Part shown: positions 1 through 11,669 of the stretch, piece by piece
How the letters are laid out: the number at the start of each line of letters is the position of its first letter
Position numbering within the stretch: the first letter of the stretch is position 1
NCBI GenBank assembly: GCA_003427395.1
Contig: BFEA01000072.1
Location: 3,091,979 to 3,155,978, forward strand
Direction: 5' to 3'
DNA: 64,000 nt
Origin: Chara braunii
Lineage: Eukaryota; Streptophyta; Charophyceae; Charales; Characeae
Notes under the pieces: generated by a model
Databases searched by the model: none
Told to the model about the DNA's origin: nothing
The model's input: only the letters and a program-made list of their open reading frames with translations
Made by a program: the position numbers and the translations under genes

Positions 1-740
1 GTGTTAAGTGGGACCTAGCCCCAGAGTACCGTCACCATTTCAAAAGTCGGAACGCGTCAGTCACTTCAAATTTGAAGTCAATATCTACGGAGTGCCTCGA
101 ACATGATGCAAGCAAGAGGTTTACCTTAAGAGAAACCACATCATATCTGCGAGGAAATTGCTCGGGGGTCGAAATCAACAATTCCAGCAGCACTACTGAC
201 AACAAATACAGTAAATAAATGCGCGAGGCCAAACAAAAAAAGACAGACAAAACGGCACAATGCGAGCGGATCGCAGCGCGCCTATTGGGCCCCTCGGTCC
301 AAAAGACAAAAAGCGGTGGCGGTGGCGGTCTGTCTTTCCACGTTCTAGCGGAAGGGTCATTCTCGTTTTGAAGGGTCCTTCTCGTTTTGTTTTGCACATG
401 TCGAGAGTACTGAAGCAAAGCACATTTACTGCTATGCTGTCTCCTACGAGGCAAAAGAACAACTAAATGCGGTATCGATTGACGATCGCCGCAAGGAAAT
501 TAAAAAAACAACAAAAAAAGCGGACTAGCAAAAAAATTTATTGCGCCCTTCCCTCTTTTGCCCTCGCTTTTGTCCCCACCCTGGTCCAGGAAAATATATT
601 CTCCCCTCTTCCCCACTTACGGTTGTAATCTCCCCCACCCTGCTGAACAGCAACGTCAGTTTCCCCGTGGGCATAACTGCTGATTTAATTCCACCCGTAA
701 TCTTTGGGCCGACTTTAGATGTCGGTTTTGATCGAGATAC

Positions 741-741
<1 letters not shown>

Positions 742-773
<32 letters not shown>
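742..773. repeat. (GATT)n microsatellite
   Basis: About eight uninterrupted GATT units, followed by degenerate GATT-rich sequence to about 880. Confidence 0.95.
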
Positions 774-921
774 AGTCAGTTGATTGATGGTGCCATGACT
801 CGTTGGCTGGCTGAAAACTCGGTCGATTGGATGGCTAATTCGTTGATTAATGATTGGTAATGATTGATTAGTGGATTGATTAAGCCACAAACCGATCGTC
901 ATCCCAGACGACAGACATATA

Positions 922-956
<35 letters not shown>
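922..956. repeat. (CT)n-(CG)n compound microsatellite
   Basis: About ten CT units pass directly into about seven CG units. The alternating CG block is a simple Z-DNA-prone tract. Confidence 0.95.
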
Positions 957-2570
957 CTTCTTGCATAAGCATCGGAGAAGTGGAGTGTTTTTCTCTCCCG
1001 CGAAATAACCTAAGTCAAACCGGAAAGGTGAATGAACGCGACAACAGGTCATTAACTATACACAGTACAGTCTTCGCCGGACTTTCCACCGACTCAATCA
1101 CGTACACAAACACATGTCGCCGACGGACCAAAAAGAACGGTCTTCGTCTCCCTGAGCCAATCAGTGGAGGAAAGTTCGTGCATTCTTTCCAAAAGCAATA
1201 TCCTTCCTTCTGTTCCCTTTTCAGAAACGAAGATTTCTCTTTTTAAATTCCAGTTAATAAGGAATGTAGGGAAAATGCTCTCTCGGCCAACGGACCCACG
1301 CCCTTCTTCCTTTCTTAGTTTGACATTCTCCGTTTCACTAACTAGAGGCACGATTTTCCTGCTTTCCTTTTTCTTGCTCTTTTTTCCTTCTCAACTTCAT
1401 TCTCTCCGCAAAAGGGAGAGCAGAGCAGGGACTTATACTCAATTGGGCATCCACACAGTGTAGATTGCCACGACTTCAAAATTAATTCATTCACATTGCA
1501 TTAATACTTACTTATTACGCTCGCAGAAATGACTGCATTCGCGTCCATGGCAAATTGCCGGAAATGGCGTTCGGTTCCTGATACTGTAATTAACATCTGG
1601 CATCAAATCTAAATCGCCGTAATGAGCAGCAGAGCCAAGCAACAAGAAAATAAACTCCCCTACGGCCAAAAAAAAGCACGAGTAGATAAAAGTGACAGGA
1701 CAAGAATCCGCGGCGCGATCGCCACCTATCCAATCAGCATTAGAAGACGGCAGAAGTAAGAAGACAGCAGGAAGAAAAAGAGCAGCGCAGGAAGAACACG
1801 TCAACAAGAAAAGACCAGGCAAGAAAATCACCGGCTCAACACAGCGCAGTAAGGGAGGGACATGCAGAAAATCAACGGCTCAAGCAGACGAAGGTTCCGA
1901 AAACACGCGAGAGTGGTGAAAGCACAAGCCCAGAGAGCGCCCGCATGGGTGGGACAATTCAAATGGAGTGAGGCGACGACGATACTAATACGTAAATGCG
2001 GAGAAGATAGTACGACACGACAAAAAGGGCTGAGAGAGGGGAAGACAAGACCGACGGGGACGGAAGAAAGGTGGCCGCCTTCAGAAGTCCGCATCGGGAG
2101 CAAGGAGAAGGCAAAAAATGAGCAATCCGTACAGAGGCGAGGAGGAGTGAAGGATCTGCTCAGAGCAAGAGGTACCGTAATATTCGGCAGTAACGACGAG
2201 GAGACTCATCTGACAAGGAAGAGATGAGAGCGGAGGACATGAGCGGACAGTGAAAAGGGAGAAAAAAGTAATGGCGGGAAGAGGACAAGGAAATCGCCGC
2301 CGATGTAGAGGTGGGCTACGGTAGCCGGAGCGACAGTAGCAAACCGGGGGAGAAAGATGGGCAGGAAAAGAAGATGAACGGCAAGGAGGGTCAATCACAG
2401 GACCACAGAGAGAAGGCAACACGAGACGTACGAACAGAGAGACGGGCTGACGAAGAGAAAGGCAGAGAAGCAGGGCCAGGAGGGCAGAGAACAGACGCGG
2501 CAACGAGAGCACGGCAGAAAAAGAGAGGGGGGCGGAAAAGCAGATGATAAGCAATTTAGTTCAGATGGGG

Positions 2571-2576
2571 ACTTAC
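2571..2576 (-). other. 5' splice donor of ATPQ exon 1
   Basis: GTAAGT on the minus strand, directly after the CAA codon for Gln54. It is a consensus donor at the position where homology to plant subunit d exon 1 stops. Confidence 0.8.
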
Positions 2577-2738
2577 TTGGGCGAACTTGGTCTCGAGAGT
2601 CTTCATCGTGTCATCGTACGTGCGCCTGAGGACGAACAGCTCCTTTTTCCCTTCCTCCGAAAGCACGACCTTCGAGATAAAATCCCAATCGATGGCCCGG
2701 GCTACCTTCTGAGCCACAGATTTCCCACGCCCGCTCAT
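2577..2738 (-). CDS. ATPQ: Mitochondrial F1Fo ATP synthase subunit d, exon 1 (partial)
   Basis: Encodes the first 54 residues of subunit d, a peripheral-stalk component of the mitochondrial ATP synthase. The start MSGRGKSVAQKV, the block RAIDWDFISKVV near residues 14-25, and ELFVLRRTYDD near 33-43 followed by LETKFAQ match the layout of plant subunit d proteins (MSG start, IDW block, LRR(T/A)(F/Y)D block, TKF(S/A)Q). The family is about 168 residues, so roughly a third is present. The exon ends exactly after the Gln codon at a GTAAGT donor, giving a phase-0 intron. The remaining exons lie to the left, probably outside the window. The ATG chosen is the one that starts the family-typical MSG. 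It is the only convincing host gene in the window. Confidence 0.85.
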
Positions 2739-3350
2739 GGTGAATGCTGATAAGTGGAGGATGAGGAAGAAGCGAGCAGGTAGAGCGAGAAGGAGCCGTC
2801 GCCACGTGCCCGCCGACCAAGCGCACCCAGACGACGGCCTCTACCACTCTCTCCTTTTCCCCTTCTATCTCTCTCCTCTCTCCCACCCGCTACACACCGT
2901 TGACAGTGAGAATGGCACTCCACCGGCGTGCACCCACCACGACACGTCCTCCAACTCCGACAACTGCACGGCCCGACCGCGAACACACACCACGAGTCTC
3001 GCTCGTCTCATCGTCTTCGGCCCAGCTTTCCCGAGCGCCCGAAAAACGTGACCCATGAAGAACGGCCGCCGCTGCTCGTCGTAGTTCCTACATGACAAGA
3101 CGGGTACACTAACCGCACCAAAGAGGTCCCCGGCTCGAATCCCCGATGCGAGCGCGGACCTCTCATTGGGCGTCTACGACTCACTCACCGCTCGGGCTCG
3201 GCCTCCCAGCCCGTGGTGTGCCGCAAATGCCGCAGAGGACTCAAGAGGAGGTCACTTCGGGCCACGTCCCACTACCTGTAGTGGGGGTTTAGACTTGGTC
3301 TCGAGCACGTCCCGATACCTGCCATCGAATCTGAACATCTAACGGCCGCA
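2739..3350 (-). promoter_or_regulatory. Upstream region of ATPQ: presumed 5' UTR and promoter
   Basis: GC-richer, CpG-rich sequence just upstream of the start codon, with pyrimidine-rich stretches on the plus strand at 2845-2885. It has no convincing TATA box and no protein-coding signal. Its role is inferred from position only. Confidence 0.4.
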
Positions 3351-3462
3351 GTGTGGCCACCTTCAAAAATACTCAAATACTCGGAAGGGAGACTAAGGGC
3401 CTCGTTCGACACCACTTGAAATTACTTGAGTTTCAAGGGCACCCTAACTCACGGAAGGTGAT

Positions 3463-3486
3463 TTTTTTTTTTTTTTTTTTTTTTTT
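3463..3486. repeat. Poly(T) tract
   Basis: An uninterrupted T run of about 24 bases; possibly the poly(A) tail of a retrotransposed sequence on the minus strand, but no body is recognisable. Confidence 0.9.
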
Positions 3487-3780
3487 CCCACTCTCCTTAT
3501 TCTCTTCTTGTGTCATTACCGTTTTTTTAACAGGAATAGGCAAAATTCAGAAAACAACTCAGAAACCCCCTTCAATCCTCTTTACCTCCCTCCGGCAAGA
3601 CTTACTGCAGCGGAGCCACCATCTCCACTGCTGCTGTACCCTATTTCCATCCTACGAGTTAACGCCCTCACTAATAGGACGCTTGATATCCAGCCATCTA
3701 CTTATCTCACTCACCCCTTTTCTGAGAAATTCAAGAAAAATTCAAGAAATTAAGAAAAAGAAAATTAGAGAAACAAAAAT

Positions 3781-4175
3781 CAGAGTTGAAACCACCACCA
3801 ATCCAAACCAAACCCACACTACAGGCGAGAAACCGTCACTCAAGCTTTCAGTCCTCGTACCAGAAGTCGTCAGTTCTCACACCCCCGTTGCTAGGGTTAC
3901 AAGGCAACACAAGCTGCCCCAGCACCGAACTGACTATTTTTTGACGGACAGGAAGCGTCTTCCTCCCTCGACAACTTCCTTAGCTGCCAAACCCCCTACC
4001 GGGTTACAGGGTCACTGCCCCAGCATCAGCTACGTTGAAAGAGGTGGTTATGCCTTCCACCCTCGGCAAACTCCAATGGCCTCAAGCTCCTCATGGTCAC
4101 AGAGCCACTGCTCCAGCACCGGCCACTGTCGCCCCACCCCGTCCTTCTAATAGACTTGCCACCCTGAACCACTCT
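3781..4175 (+). repeat. Tandem direct repeat, unit 1
   Basis: This stretch is repeated 492 bases downstream (4273-4667). Shared landmarks are CAAGCTTTCAGTCCTCGTACC (3841 and 4333), the GACGGACA block, and the CAGCATC/CAACAGCTACGTTG block. Divergence is visible throughout, so this is an old duplication. No protein is recognised. Confidence 0.85.
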
Positions 4176-4272
4176 TCCCCTACTGCGTGAGCCCACCCAA
4201 AATTTCTTCCAAACCATTGCTTCCGATTTCCACCCTCCATTTGAAAAAAAAACAAGAGGAGGAAGGGCAAGA

Positions 4273-4667
4273 ACTAGAACCACTAACAATCCAACTCTTA
4301 GTACCTTCACCACCGATGAAGGGCACACCGATCAAGCTTTCAGTCCTCGTACCAAAACTCATCAGATCTCATACCCCCTTGTTAGTGTTACAAGCCAACA
4401 CAAACTGCCCCAGTACCGATCTAACTGATTCTGACGGACAAAGAGTGTCTTACCCCCTCGACACCTCTCTTAACTGTATGGCCCCTCAAAAGGTTACAGG
4501 GTCACCGCCCCAGCAACAGCTACGTTGGGCGATATGGTTATGCCTTTCGCCCTCGGCATAACTTCAATGGCCTCAAACTCCCCCTGGTCACAGAGCAAAT
4601 GCTCCAGCACCGGCCAATGTCGTCCCACCCCACCCTTCTAGTTAGACTTACCACTCTAAAGGTCCCT
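4273..4667 (+). repeat. Tandem direct repeat, unit 2
   Basis: Second, diverged copy of 3781-4175 with the same block order. The pair could be a degenerate LTR or satellite fragment; nothing in the sequence decides. Confidence 0.85.
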
Positions 4668-4669
4668 CT

Positions 4670-5900
4670 TTTAAGTGAGCCCCCCCACTTCCCACCTACC
4701 CCTAATTCGACCTCCCCCCTTTTAATTTGTAAGACCACACTAGGACTAATTACTTGAGAAGAAATTGTTTGGAATATTCCACACGGATACGAATTCACTA
4801 ACATTGGATTCAGAAAATCAATCAAGATAAAGATGAGTTTGAAAATAAAATTTTATAAGGATTAAGAGTCTGAATATAATTTATAAGGATTAGAGAATTG
4901 ATTCTGATGTCCAAAAGGACTTTCGACTCTGATTCCCAGAAACCCAAGGTTCAAAATCGCACAAACCGTAATTCAAGAATTTTTTTAAACAGAAGACAAT
5001 CGGCAATGAATTGTTTATAATCTAACTTGAATTTATCATTCAGAAAATTACCCGAATTAATTGCAATTGAGATAAAAAGTAAATTATGAATTTGGTAACG
5101 AATTTCGGAAATCCAATAAGATGAAGATGATATTGATAGTACAGATTGACAGAAATCGAAAATCCAAATAGGCAAACAAAATAGAGAATCATTTTTTATG
5201 TCCAAACGGACTTGCGACAACGATTTCCCGAACCAGAGGTTCAGGAAAACTAAGCAATAAAACGACAATCAAATGTGTGCAAGAGAAAATGCTTAAACCG
5301 TAACAATTCGAGAAACAGAACGCAAAATCAACAAACTATCGAATCAGAATTACCATGCATGCAAACTTGAAAAAAATCCAGATCAGAAACTTTCATCCAT
5401 GGATATAAGAAAATTCATCTAGAATTGAGTATGGTTCATCCTACAGTCGAGACTTCACAACAGGTAAGAGGAGAAACACTTACACACCCCTCTCCCCTTC
5501 AAACCTCACCTCCTCGCCTTCATCGGTCGTCAAGCACCCGGCCGCCTATTGGTCCCATAACTTGTTTTTTCGTTCCACAACCCCTTGACGAAACCGTTGA
5601 GATGAAGGTGCGGACTGACACGTCTCCACCGACGTTAATTTTACGCTCGGACCAGGTGCGGTCTACTGGCAATGGAAGGAGTGTCCTGGCGAAGGGAGCT
5701 ACCGCCGAGATAACACCTTGGTAGAGGTCATGTCCGTCACCATTTACTTTGTCGAAATGGTCATGACGACAACTACGGAGGACATGCCCTAAGGCATCCG
5801 GTATCCGGACCCTACTTAGAATACAGTACAATCAGAGAACGAAGTAGAACGAGTTGAGGTCGTGAAGTAGTAGTTAAGGACAGGAGTCAGGTGTATAGGA
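4670..5900. other. AT-rich intergenic sequence, nothing recognised
   Basis: Mostly AT-rich DNA with short scattered open frames and no domain, RNA gene or clear repeat. The part after about 5430 is less AT-rich and may be the 5' UTR of the LINE that follows. Confidence 0.5.
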
Positions 5901-5919
5901 GGAATGAAAGCAACTTGGG

Positions 5920-6981
5920 TTGGCATCAAGGGAGCCAAGCGACCCGAAGAAAGTCAAAAGATGTGCGAATATGATGGCAAGGGCGGAAGAGGAAATGGGG
6001 GGAGTCGGCTCCCCACCCGCAGAACCAGAACAACCGATGCACGAAGACGAAGACATAATCCGAGAGTTTGCACGACTCTGCAAAGACGAAGGCATCCTAC
6101 CAGGGTCAATTGAACCAGGAGAGGTGAACGGACGAGAAGTGACCTTCAAGGTAAATAACCACATAGGAAGAACGAAAGTGGAGTGGTTGAAGGAACACAC
6201 AATTACGATAATCTTTAGAGAGGGAGTTCGATTCTTACCTAAAAAGATGAAATATGATGTAATAAGAGCCTACGAAGATGAATATCTCCAGGATGGGAGC
6301 TTTGATCCAAGTACCTTTCAGAGAGGCAAGGTCAAAATAGAAAGTTTGAATGTCGTCTCCTACGTGGTGGCTGATAGCGAAAGGAAGAGATGAGATAACT
6401 TTAGGTTCTATGAGGTACGTTCTGGAGTTCAAAGCCTGGCTAACATGTGCTCAGCTGAAGGAGAAACAAAGACATAGGAGGAGGTGAAGTTTTGAGTGAT
6501 AGCAGTGCAAGTGCCACTGGACGTGATAATTTATCTAGAAGTAGAGATCGCTGAGGCAACCGGGTCAATAACCCTCGCACACCCTCCAGAGCCATACAGG
6601 CAAATACCAGTGTTCATCAACCTCACGTTCGACCTGGTTTCAACGACCATGCCGAATATGAAAGACAAGATATTAGTCATAACCTTCGAAGGTGACACTC
6701 TGGTGGTAAAACTGGCATCATCAGAGACACCAAGATGCAGAAGATGCAAGGCCTTCTTCCATGAAGAGAACCAATGCAGAAGGAATCGCCAGAAACAAGG
6801 AGGCAGCATACAAGGTGGACACACAGGTTCTCATGAGTCGTCAATGGTGCAACCACAGTATATTGGCCCGCTAGGGCCAAGGCCAGGCGAAGGAGAGCCA
6901 AAACCGGAGATGGCAGGGGATAATCATGGATTCGTTGCTACAGGCAATTACATCAATCCGACGTACTCACCAACCATGTAA
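5920..6981 (+). pseudogene. LINE A ORF1 (Gag-like nucleic-acid-binding protein), broken
   Basis: ORF1 proteins bind LINE RNA and act as chaperones in the ribonucleoprotein. One frame runs from 5920 with several stops (first at 6391-6393) to 6981. The first part (to about residue 157) and the part from 6496 resemble the DUF4283-type domain of plant LINE ORF1. It is followed by a CCHC knuckle (C-R-R-C, then H, then C spaced CX2CX4HX4C) at about 6735-6777. The tail is Gly/Pro-rich. After 6981 the reading continues in another frame. Homology is judged from layout and the knuckle; the DUF4283 assignment is tentative. Confidence 0.7.
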
Positions 6982-7135
6982 GGGAGGCAACCTCCATGTT
7001 TCGGGAGGTACGGAATGTCATCGGCGTTCCCCACCATGCCAACGAACATATCAGTCTTTGACCCCTGGGTAGCTCTAGGGCCGTATAGCCACGTGCCATA
7101 TCAAGGTGGATATGGAATGTCCTCATACTCCCACG

Positions 7136-7513
7136 ATGATGGAACAAGAGGGTATGAAAGCGAGATACATGCTGGAGGAGATCCGGGTGAGGAAGGAGCT
7201 CAAAGCGGACATGGAAAGGGCTACCCAAGTGGAGGAGGAATTCATCATGATGGCGGAAGAAGCGGCATAGGCGGGGATGAAATACATGACAGATATGGAG
7301 GACGAAGCCCGGGAGGAGCAAAAATACATGGAGGTGGAGCGACATCATATGTAGTCTCACAAGCAAACGATAGATTCCAAGGAACGCTATCAAGAGGGCA
7401 AGGAGCCGGAAACCTCGGATAGGATGGGCCGACCACGGCCCTTCCCACGACCAAAGAAAGACGGGACGAGGGATGGAGAAAGCAGGTGGAGACAAGATAG
7501 TACGCCAGGCAAA
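7136..7513 (+). pseudogene. LINE A ORF1, coiled-coil and basic C-terminal part
   Basis: In a frame shifted from 5920-6981, this stretch encodes a charged helical segment rich in Glu, Arg and Met (from about 7136 to 7340), with stops, followed by a Pro/Arg-rich basic segment (about 7420-7513). Many plant LINE ORF1 proteins have a coiled coil downstream of the knuckle, so I read this as the same protein after a frameshift. A Gly-rich reading exists in the ORF1 frame (7015-7422) and is less likely. Confidence 0.45.
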
Positions 7514-7642
7514 CAGAGACAACTTTGAAGAGAGGACAACACAACCTCATATCTGTTCGGAATAAGAGGGGAGAAGTCACAGTCTGCATCAACAACGTCA
7601 GAAGGATCCCAAGGACAACGGAAAGAAGTCGTTACACCAAGC

Positions 7643-8107
7643 ATGAAGACGACAAGGAAGAGAACGATGGTATCGGTGGGACGCAGACAGCATGACAACA
7701 TCGAGGTGAGAATACTCTTGTTGTTCTGCACAGTAGTAAGGGGTAATTTATTTTTCGTCGCATGGGTTTTACCCGATGAATCGGTAAATGTCTTATTGAT
7801 CCCGTCACCCGAATCGTCGATGTCAACAGCCATAGCGAACCTTGTTCGCATGGCGGTGGCAGTTAACTTGAAGTTGCTATTCAGGTTGAACCCAGACATT
7901 CTAATGCCAAGGTTACTAGTCGACAATCTATACAATGAAAATAAAATTGATTTTCTTGTTCCGTTGATGAACGTTAGATTCGCAAACGGATACATTGAGA
8001 TCTTAGAGAGAGAAGAAGTCATGCGACTGCTTCCAATGAACGGGATAGTAGAGAAGAAAAAAATAAAACTTACCCCGGTGAAGACCTCTCCTATCAAAAT
8101 GACATAA
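7643..8107 (+). other. Open 154-codon segment between LINE A ORF1 and ORF2, function unknown
   Basis: It lies in the frame of the coiled-coil segment, is open for 465 bases, and encodes an unusually hydrophobic, Leu/Val/Asn-rich sequence ending in a Lys-rich tail. I do not recognise a domain. It may be the C-terminus of ORF1 or a spacer. A longer antisense frame (7390-8268, minus) also spans it and has no recognisable features. Confidence 0.3.
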
Positions 8108-8276
8108 TTCATAATTGAGATTGAGAGGAAATTGTCGAGTGAGAAAAAACTCGACGCACCATTTATTCGATCACATCTGACGAGACCATGGCTCTCCGGA
8201 CCCGGGAGCGGGATCAGTAGATCCACTAGCTCGCAAGTGAACCCCTCAATCCAACCGATAGGGGCCAAGGGAGAGA

Positions 8277-8990
8277 ATGAGTAATCTTAAGATGGTCACG
8301 TAGAACGTGAGGGGACTTGGGGACACGTTACGGAAGTTCAAGAAGGAGAGACTAAAATCATGAGAATGATATTTATATCAGAGGCCTACAAGATATGAAG
8401 CTAGGAGAGGAGAAGACTGACTTATTGGGAACATGGTGGGATGGACCACAACTATGGTCCCCGGCACAAGGCATGCGAAGAGAGGTAGAGATACTCATCA
8501 ACAAAAAACTGAAAGCAATAATCATTGACTTCTATGTTGATCGATGAGGACGATGGTCATGGGTGAAATTGAGAATTGAAGAGGAAGAATGACTGATAGC
8601 GACGATATACGCGACGAGAGATCAGAAAGAACACACAATCTTCTTTACGGAGTTGTCTTACATACCCTTAACCAGATTGTGAACGTACAATAATAGTAGG
8701 CGATTGGAACTTGATGCTGAATATTACAAATTCATGACAGAACATGTCAATAGACAAGGAAACACTATTAAAAAGGATGACCGAATTCGAAGTGGTAGAC
8801 CCATATAGGCTCAACCATCCAGATTCTTCAGGTTACACATGGTTTTCAAACCCTCGACCAGAAGTAGGAATAATTAAAAGACGATTATACTATGTTTTTT
8901 ATCTCTGAGCCATTATGAAATTCAGTTAATTTCATTAAGGAAACAGATAGCTCGCTTCAGATCATAAACAGGTAATCATGAAACTTTCAA
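8277..8990 (+). pseudogene. LINE A ORF2, APE-type endonuclease domain, broken
   Basis: This domain nicks the target DNA for target-primed reverse transcription. The start reads as the family's TWNVRGLG block, but the Trp codon is a TAG stop (8301-8303). Further on, in shifted frames, are the segment around GRWSWVKLRIE (about 8548-8580), the GDWN motif (8699-8710, family GDFN), a GYTWFSNPR block (about 8830-8856) and the catalytic SDH (8957-8965). Many stops and at least two frameshifts show it is long dead. Endonuclease motif order is complete. Confidence 0.8.
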
Positions 8991-10410
8991 CAAGCAGAAT
9001 AAGGAGGGGATCAGGGTTGTTCAAATTAAATATTCAAAATTTAGAAGAACCAGGGTTGAGGAAATGGATGGAGGATTTCTGGAAAGATAGAGAGAAAGCG
9101 AAACAACACTACCCCTTGTCGGATAAATGGTGGGATGAAGAGGTAGTAATATTTTCCAACTTACTCATTGTCTTCTCACGTATTTAATCATTCGATAAGA
9201 AGAAACACGACAAGAAAATTTAATGAAAAATTGTTGAGGCAGAGAAAAAAATGAAAGACCATCTGATTTCCAGTGTTGTATGGAGGAGGGAAAGAGTCAG
9301 ACTGATGAAGAAGTGAGAAGAGATCCAGATGAAGAAATCGAAAATTTGGGGAGACAGGCTAAGGGTGAAAGGAATAGTCGTATACGATCGCATCACCCGG
9401 AAATCCTTCCAGCGACTAACGCCAAGCAGGATGTCGACCCCTATGACAGAACTTAAACACCCTTTTGATGGAGAGGTCACGACAGCCAAAGAGTTAACCG
9501 AATTGTGTAACTACGCCGCCTTATACTATAAAGATATTCTTACGTAACGAACACAAGGCGCAAACGTAGTAACAAACCTCTATGACGGGAACTATCACTG
9601 GGAAAACACAAAGATTATGCTTTCCCAACAAGAAAAGTTAAATTTAGATAGACTGATAATAATAGAGGAGGCCTACGAGGCTCTGAAAGCCATGGCAAAA
9701 GGGAAAGCTCCTGAGAATGACGCGCTACCTACGGAATTGTACACAAAGATCTGGAGCACAGTGAGAGCACATTTGGCAGAAATTTATAACAACATTCTCA
9801 CAAGCAGGCGTCTAGGACGGTCATCGATAACATAATTACTACAATAGAAACCCTATAAGTGGTATAGGAGGAGGATCACAACATCGCAATACGGCTACTA
9901 GACCTGAAGAAGGTATATGATAGAGTAAATTGGTCATATGTCCTTTCAACACTGAAATGGATGAACTTTGGTGAGAACTTCATAACTTTTGTCAAGGCAT
10001 TATGTACCTTCTCGAGAGCAGAAGTCATCACCAATGGTAGGGTTTCCAGTGAATTCTCCTTGACCAGGTCCTTGCGTCAAAATTGCCCACTGTCCCCCTG
10101 CTCTTCAAGCTACAATTCGGAGTCGTCATTAATAACATTCGAGCACACCCACAAATAAGAGAAATGAAAACAGGACCAACCGCATACAAGGTAAAAGCGT
10201 TCGCAACCGACTTATTCACGATGACAGAGAACTCCGTAGAATCGCTGACGGCATTGAAGAACTGCCTTGATGAGTTCTCAATGTTGTTGAAAACGGCTAT
10301 AAACTAGCACAAGTCGGTATCTCTACAACCGACAACTTTCAACTTCTAAGTGGATGGAGAATGAGACGTATAATGCAGAAGCAATGAGAATGTCTTTTAG
10401 GAGTTCAAAT
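8991..10410 (+). pseudogene. LINE A ORF2, reverse transcriptase domain, broken active site
   Basis: Pieces in order: linker (9000-9500), fingers with GKAPENDALPTELY (about 9698-9740), palm motif A around LLDLKKVYDRVNW (about 9895-9935), the LTRSLRQNCPLSP block (about 10060-10100), and the motif C box. The box reads FATD (10201-10212) where active LINEs have (F/Y)ADD, so the first catalytic Asp is lost. Sequence between fingers and motif A is missing or scrambled near 9820-9870. Stops occur at several points. Confidence 0.85.
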
Positions 10411-11090
10411 ATCACTGATGGACTGCTCAGCCACACAAGATGACATACTCCTTCAGAAGTCGCTCCATTGTCTAGTCACATGGGGAAAGGCGCCACATCT
10501 ATCCATTTTTGGTCGGGCGTTGATATTGAATGGAACACTATTCGCATTTTTCTGGTTCGTGGGAACTATACAAAAGGTTGGAGACTCCGCATATAAGTTG
10601 ATCAAGAAAAAAACAGCAAGGTTCGTTTGGAAACCTTATGTGAAAGACTAGGAGACTTTTATTCAGAAAGTGGCATGGGAAACGTTATACCTACCTAGAG
10701 AGGAAGGAGGAATACTGGACCCAAGCAAACATAACGAGGCAACGCTGATCAAATGGATAGTTGGCACATGCCTAGAAGATCCAATGTTACACTGGGTGTA
10801 CCTAAAAAAGTCGATACTGGCTGCAAAGTGGAACCTGTCAAGAACAAAAGATAGTTGGACGTACCTTTTTTTGTCATCCTACCAATGAAGAAAGATAAAA
10901 TCACCATTATGGGTCGCAATTGTGCAGGCTTGGAGGAAGTTGCGGCCAAACGTGTGGGTCGTTCCGACAACAAAACTAGAAGTGTTGGCTCAACCAATAT
11001 TTGAAAATCCTAGGAGAAGAACAGAAAAACGACCAATGGTTTGAGGAAGACTCGCAAGGACAAAACTTAGGCAGAATATGGATAGAGAGA
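10411..11090 (+). pseudogene. LINE A ORF2, thumb and C-terminal region, broken
   Basis: Encodes GRALILNGTLFAFFWF (about 10515-10560), ARFVWKPY (about 10615-10640) and KVAWETLYLPREEGGILD (about 10668-10722). These are the usual blocks after the RT palm in plant LINEs. A TAG at about 10649 and later stops break it. The zinc-binding C-terminus is not visible, so the element ends early or is cut by the LTR fragment at 11096. Confidence 0.75.
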
Positions 11091-11095
11091 GGCGT

Positions 11096-11658
11096 TGTCG
11101 AGCGCATCGGTCCGGCACCGCACAAGGCAGTGTGGGACCCTCGCGGCCGCGTCACCCAGGAGTTGGTATAAATCCTCGTCGTGAATATACATGAAGCTTC
11201 CACAAGCTGCTCCGGCCGAGTGCGCCAGCCATACCTCTCACGAACCCTAACGACAGGATAGACCCTGCGCGAGACACGATTTACCTCCACCTTACGGGAG
11301 TTGTCACCTCCCTTCCGTGGGTGTATCCCCGCCGAGCTACCAGTCCACAGTACGAAAACTAATCAACTGCAATGGCAGAGGTGGACCAACCGAGGGCGTT
11401 TCTCGTTCGTTGTAGCATAGGGGGTACGCGCGGTAATACACCTCTATCGGACCCGCAAGCGAACTGACATCTTGGGGGGCTGAGGTCCCAAGCGCGACTC
11501 GTCGCCGGTCGACTAGGACGCATCCCACAATTCATGCGCACACCACTCTAAAAAGTATAAAAATATCACGCACACGTACATATACACGAAACGATACAGA
11601 ACAAACAACGTGGCAACACTCCTAGTCCCTTAGTAGCCTTCCCAGATCTCTATGACAA
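11096..11658 (-). mobile_element. 3'-terminal fragment (~560 bp) of a giant LTR
   Basis: Matches the last ~560 bases of the giant LTR in inverse orientation: starts at TGTCGAGCGC (inverse of the LTR end) and ends near TAGCCTTCCCAGA. The same blocks are at 16152-16700 (same strand) and, inverted, near 42430-42986. The rest of the LTR is absent. It sits directly at the 3' end of LINE A. Confidence 0.85.
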
Positions 11659-11669
11659 GCAAAATTGTG

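Larger units (their letters stand above)
1..2570 (-). other. Presumed first intron of the ATP synthase d gene, no second exon found
   Basis: The donor of the exon at 2577-2738 opens onto this stretch on the minus strand. I looked for a continuation resembling the plant subunit d sequence after its first ~55 residues and found none, so the intron probably runs past the window edge. From about 1740 to 2550 the plus strand is strongly purine-rich, so the transcribed strand is pyrimidine-rich. The many open frames here come from that composition and have no recognisable domains. Confidence 0.5.
5900..11090 (+). mobile_element. LINE retrotransposon A, nearly full length, inactivated
   Basis: Contains an ORF1 with a CCHC zinc knuckle and coiled coil, then an ORF2 with APE-type endonuclease, reverse transcriptase and C-terminal region, in the order of plant L1-like LINEs. 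Every section has stops or frameshifts and the RT active site is altered. The 3' end abuts an LTR fragment at 11096, so the tail may have been lost by that insertion. The 5' boundary is approximate. Confidence 0.85.

Noticed and set aside
1692-2547. Several overlapping frames rich in Lys, Arg, Glu and Gly
   Set aside because: They follow from the purine-rich composition of the plus strand and have no conserved features.
3110-3165. B-box-like GGCTCGAATCCCC suggesting a tRNA or SINE
   Set aside because: No matching A box at the right distance and no cloverleaf can be drawn.
3353-4150. 265-codon open frame on the plus strand
   Set aside because: It runs through a poly(T) tract (a run of Phe) and a diverged tandem repeat, with low-complexity Ser/Thr/Pro composition; the second repeat unit does not preserve the frame.
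7390-8268. 292-codon open frame on the minus strand antisense to LINE A
   Set aside because: No recognisable domain, and it overlaps a LINE with clear plus-strand ORF1 and ORF2 motifs on both sides; most likely an antisense shadow.
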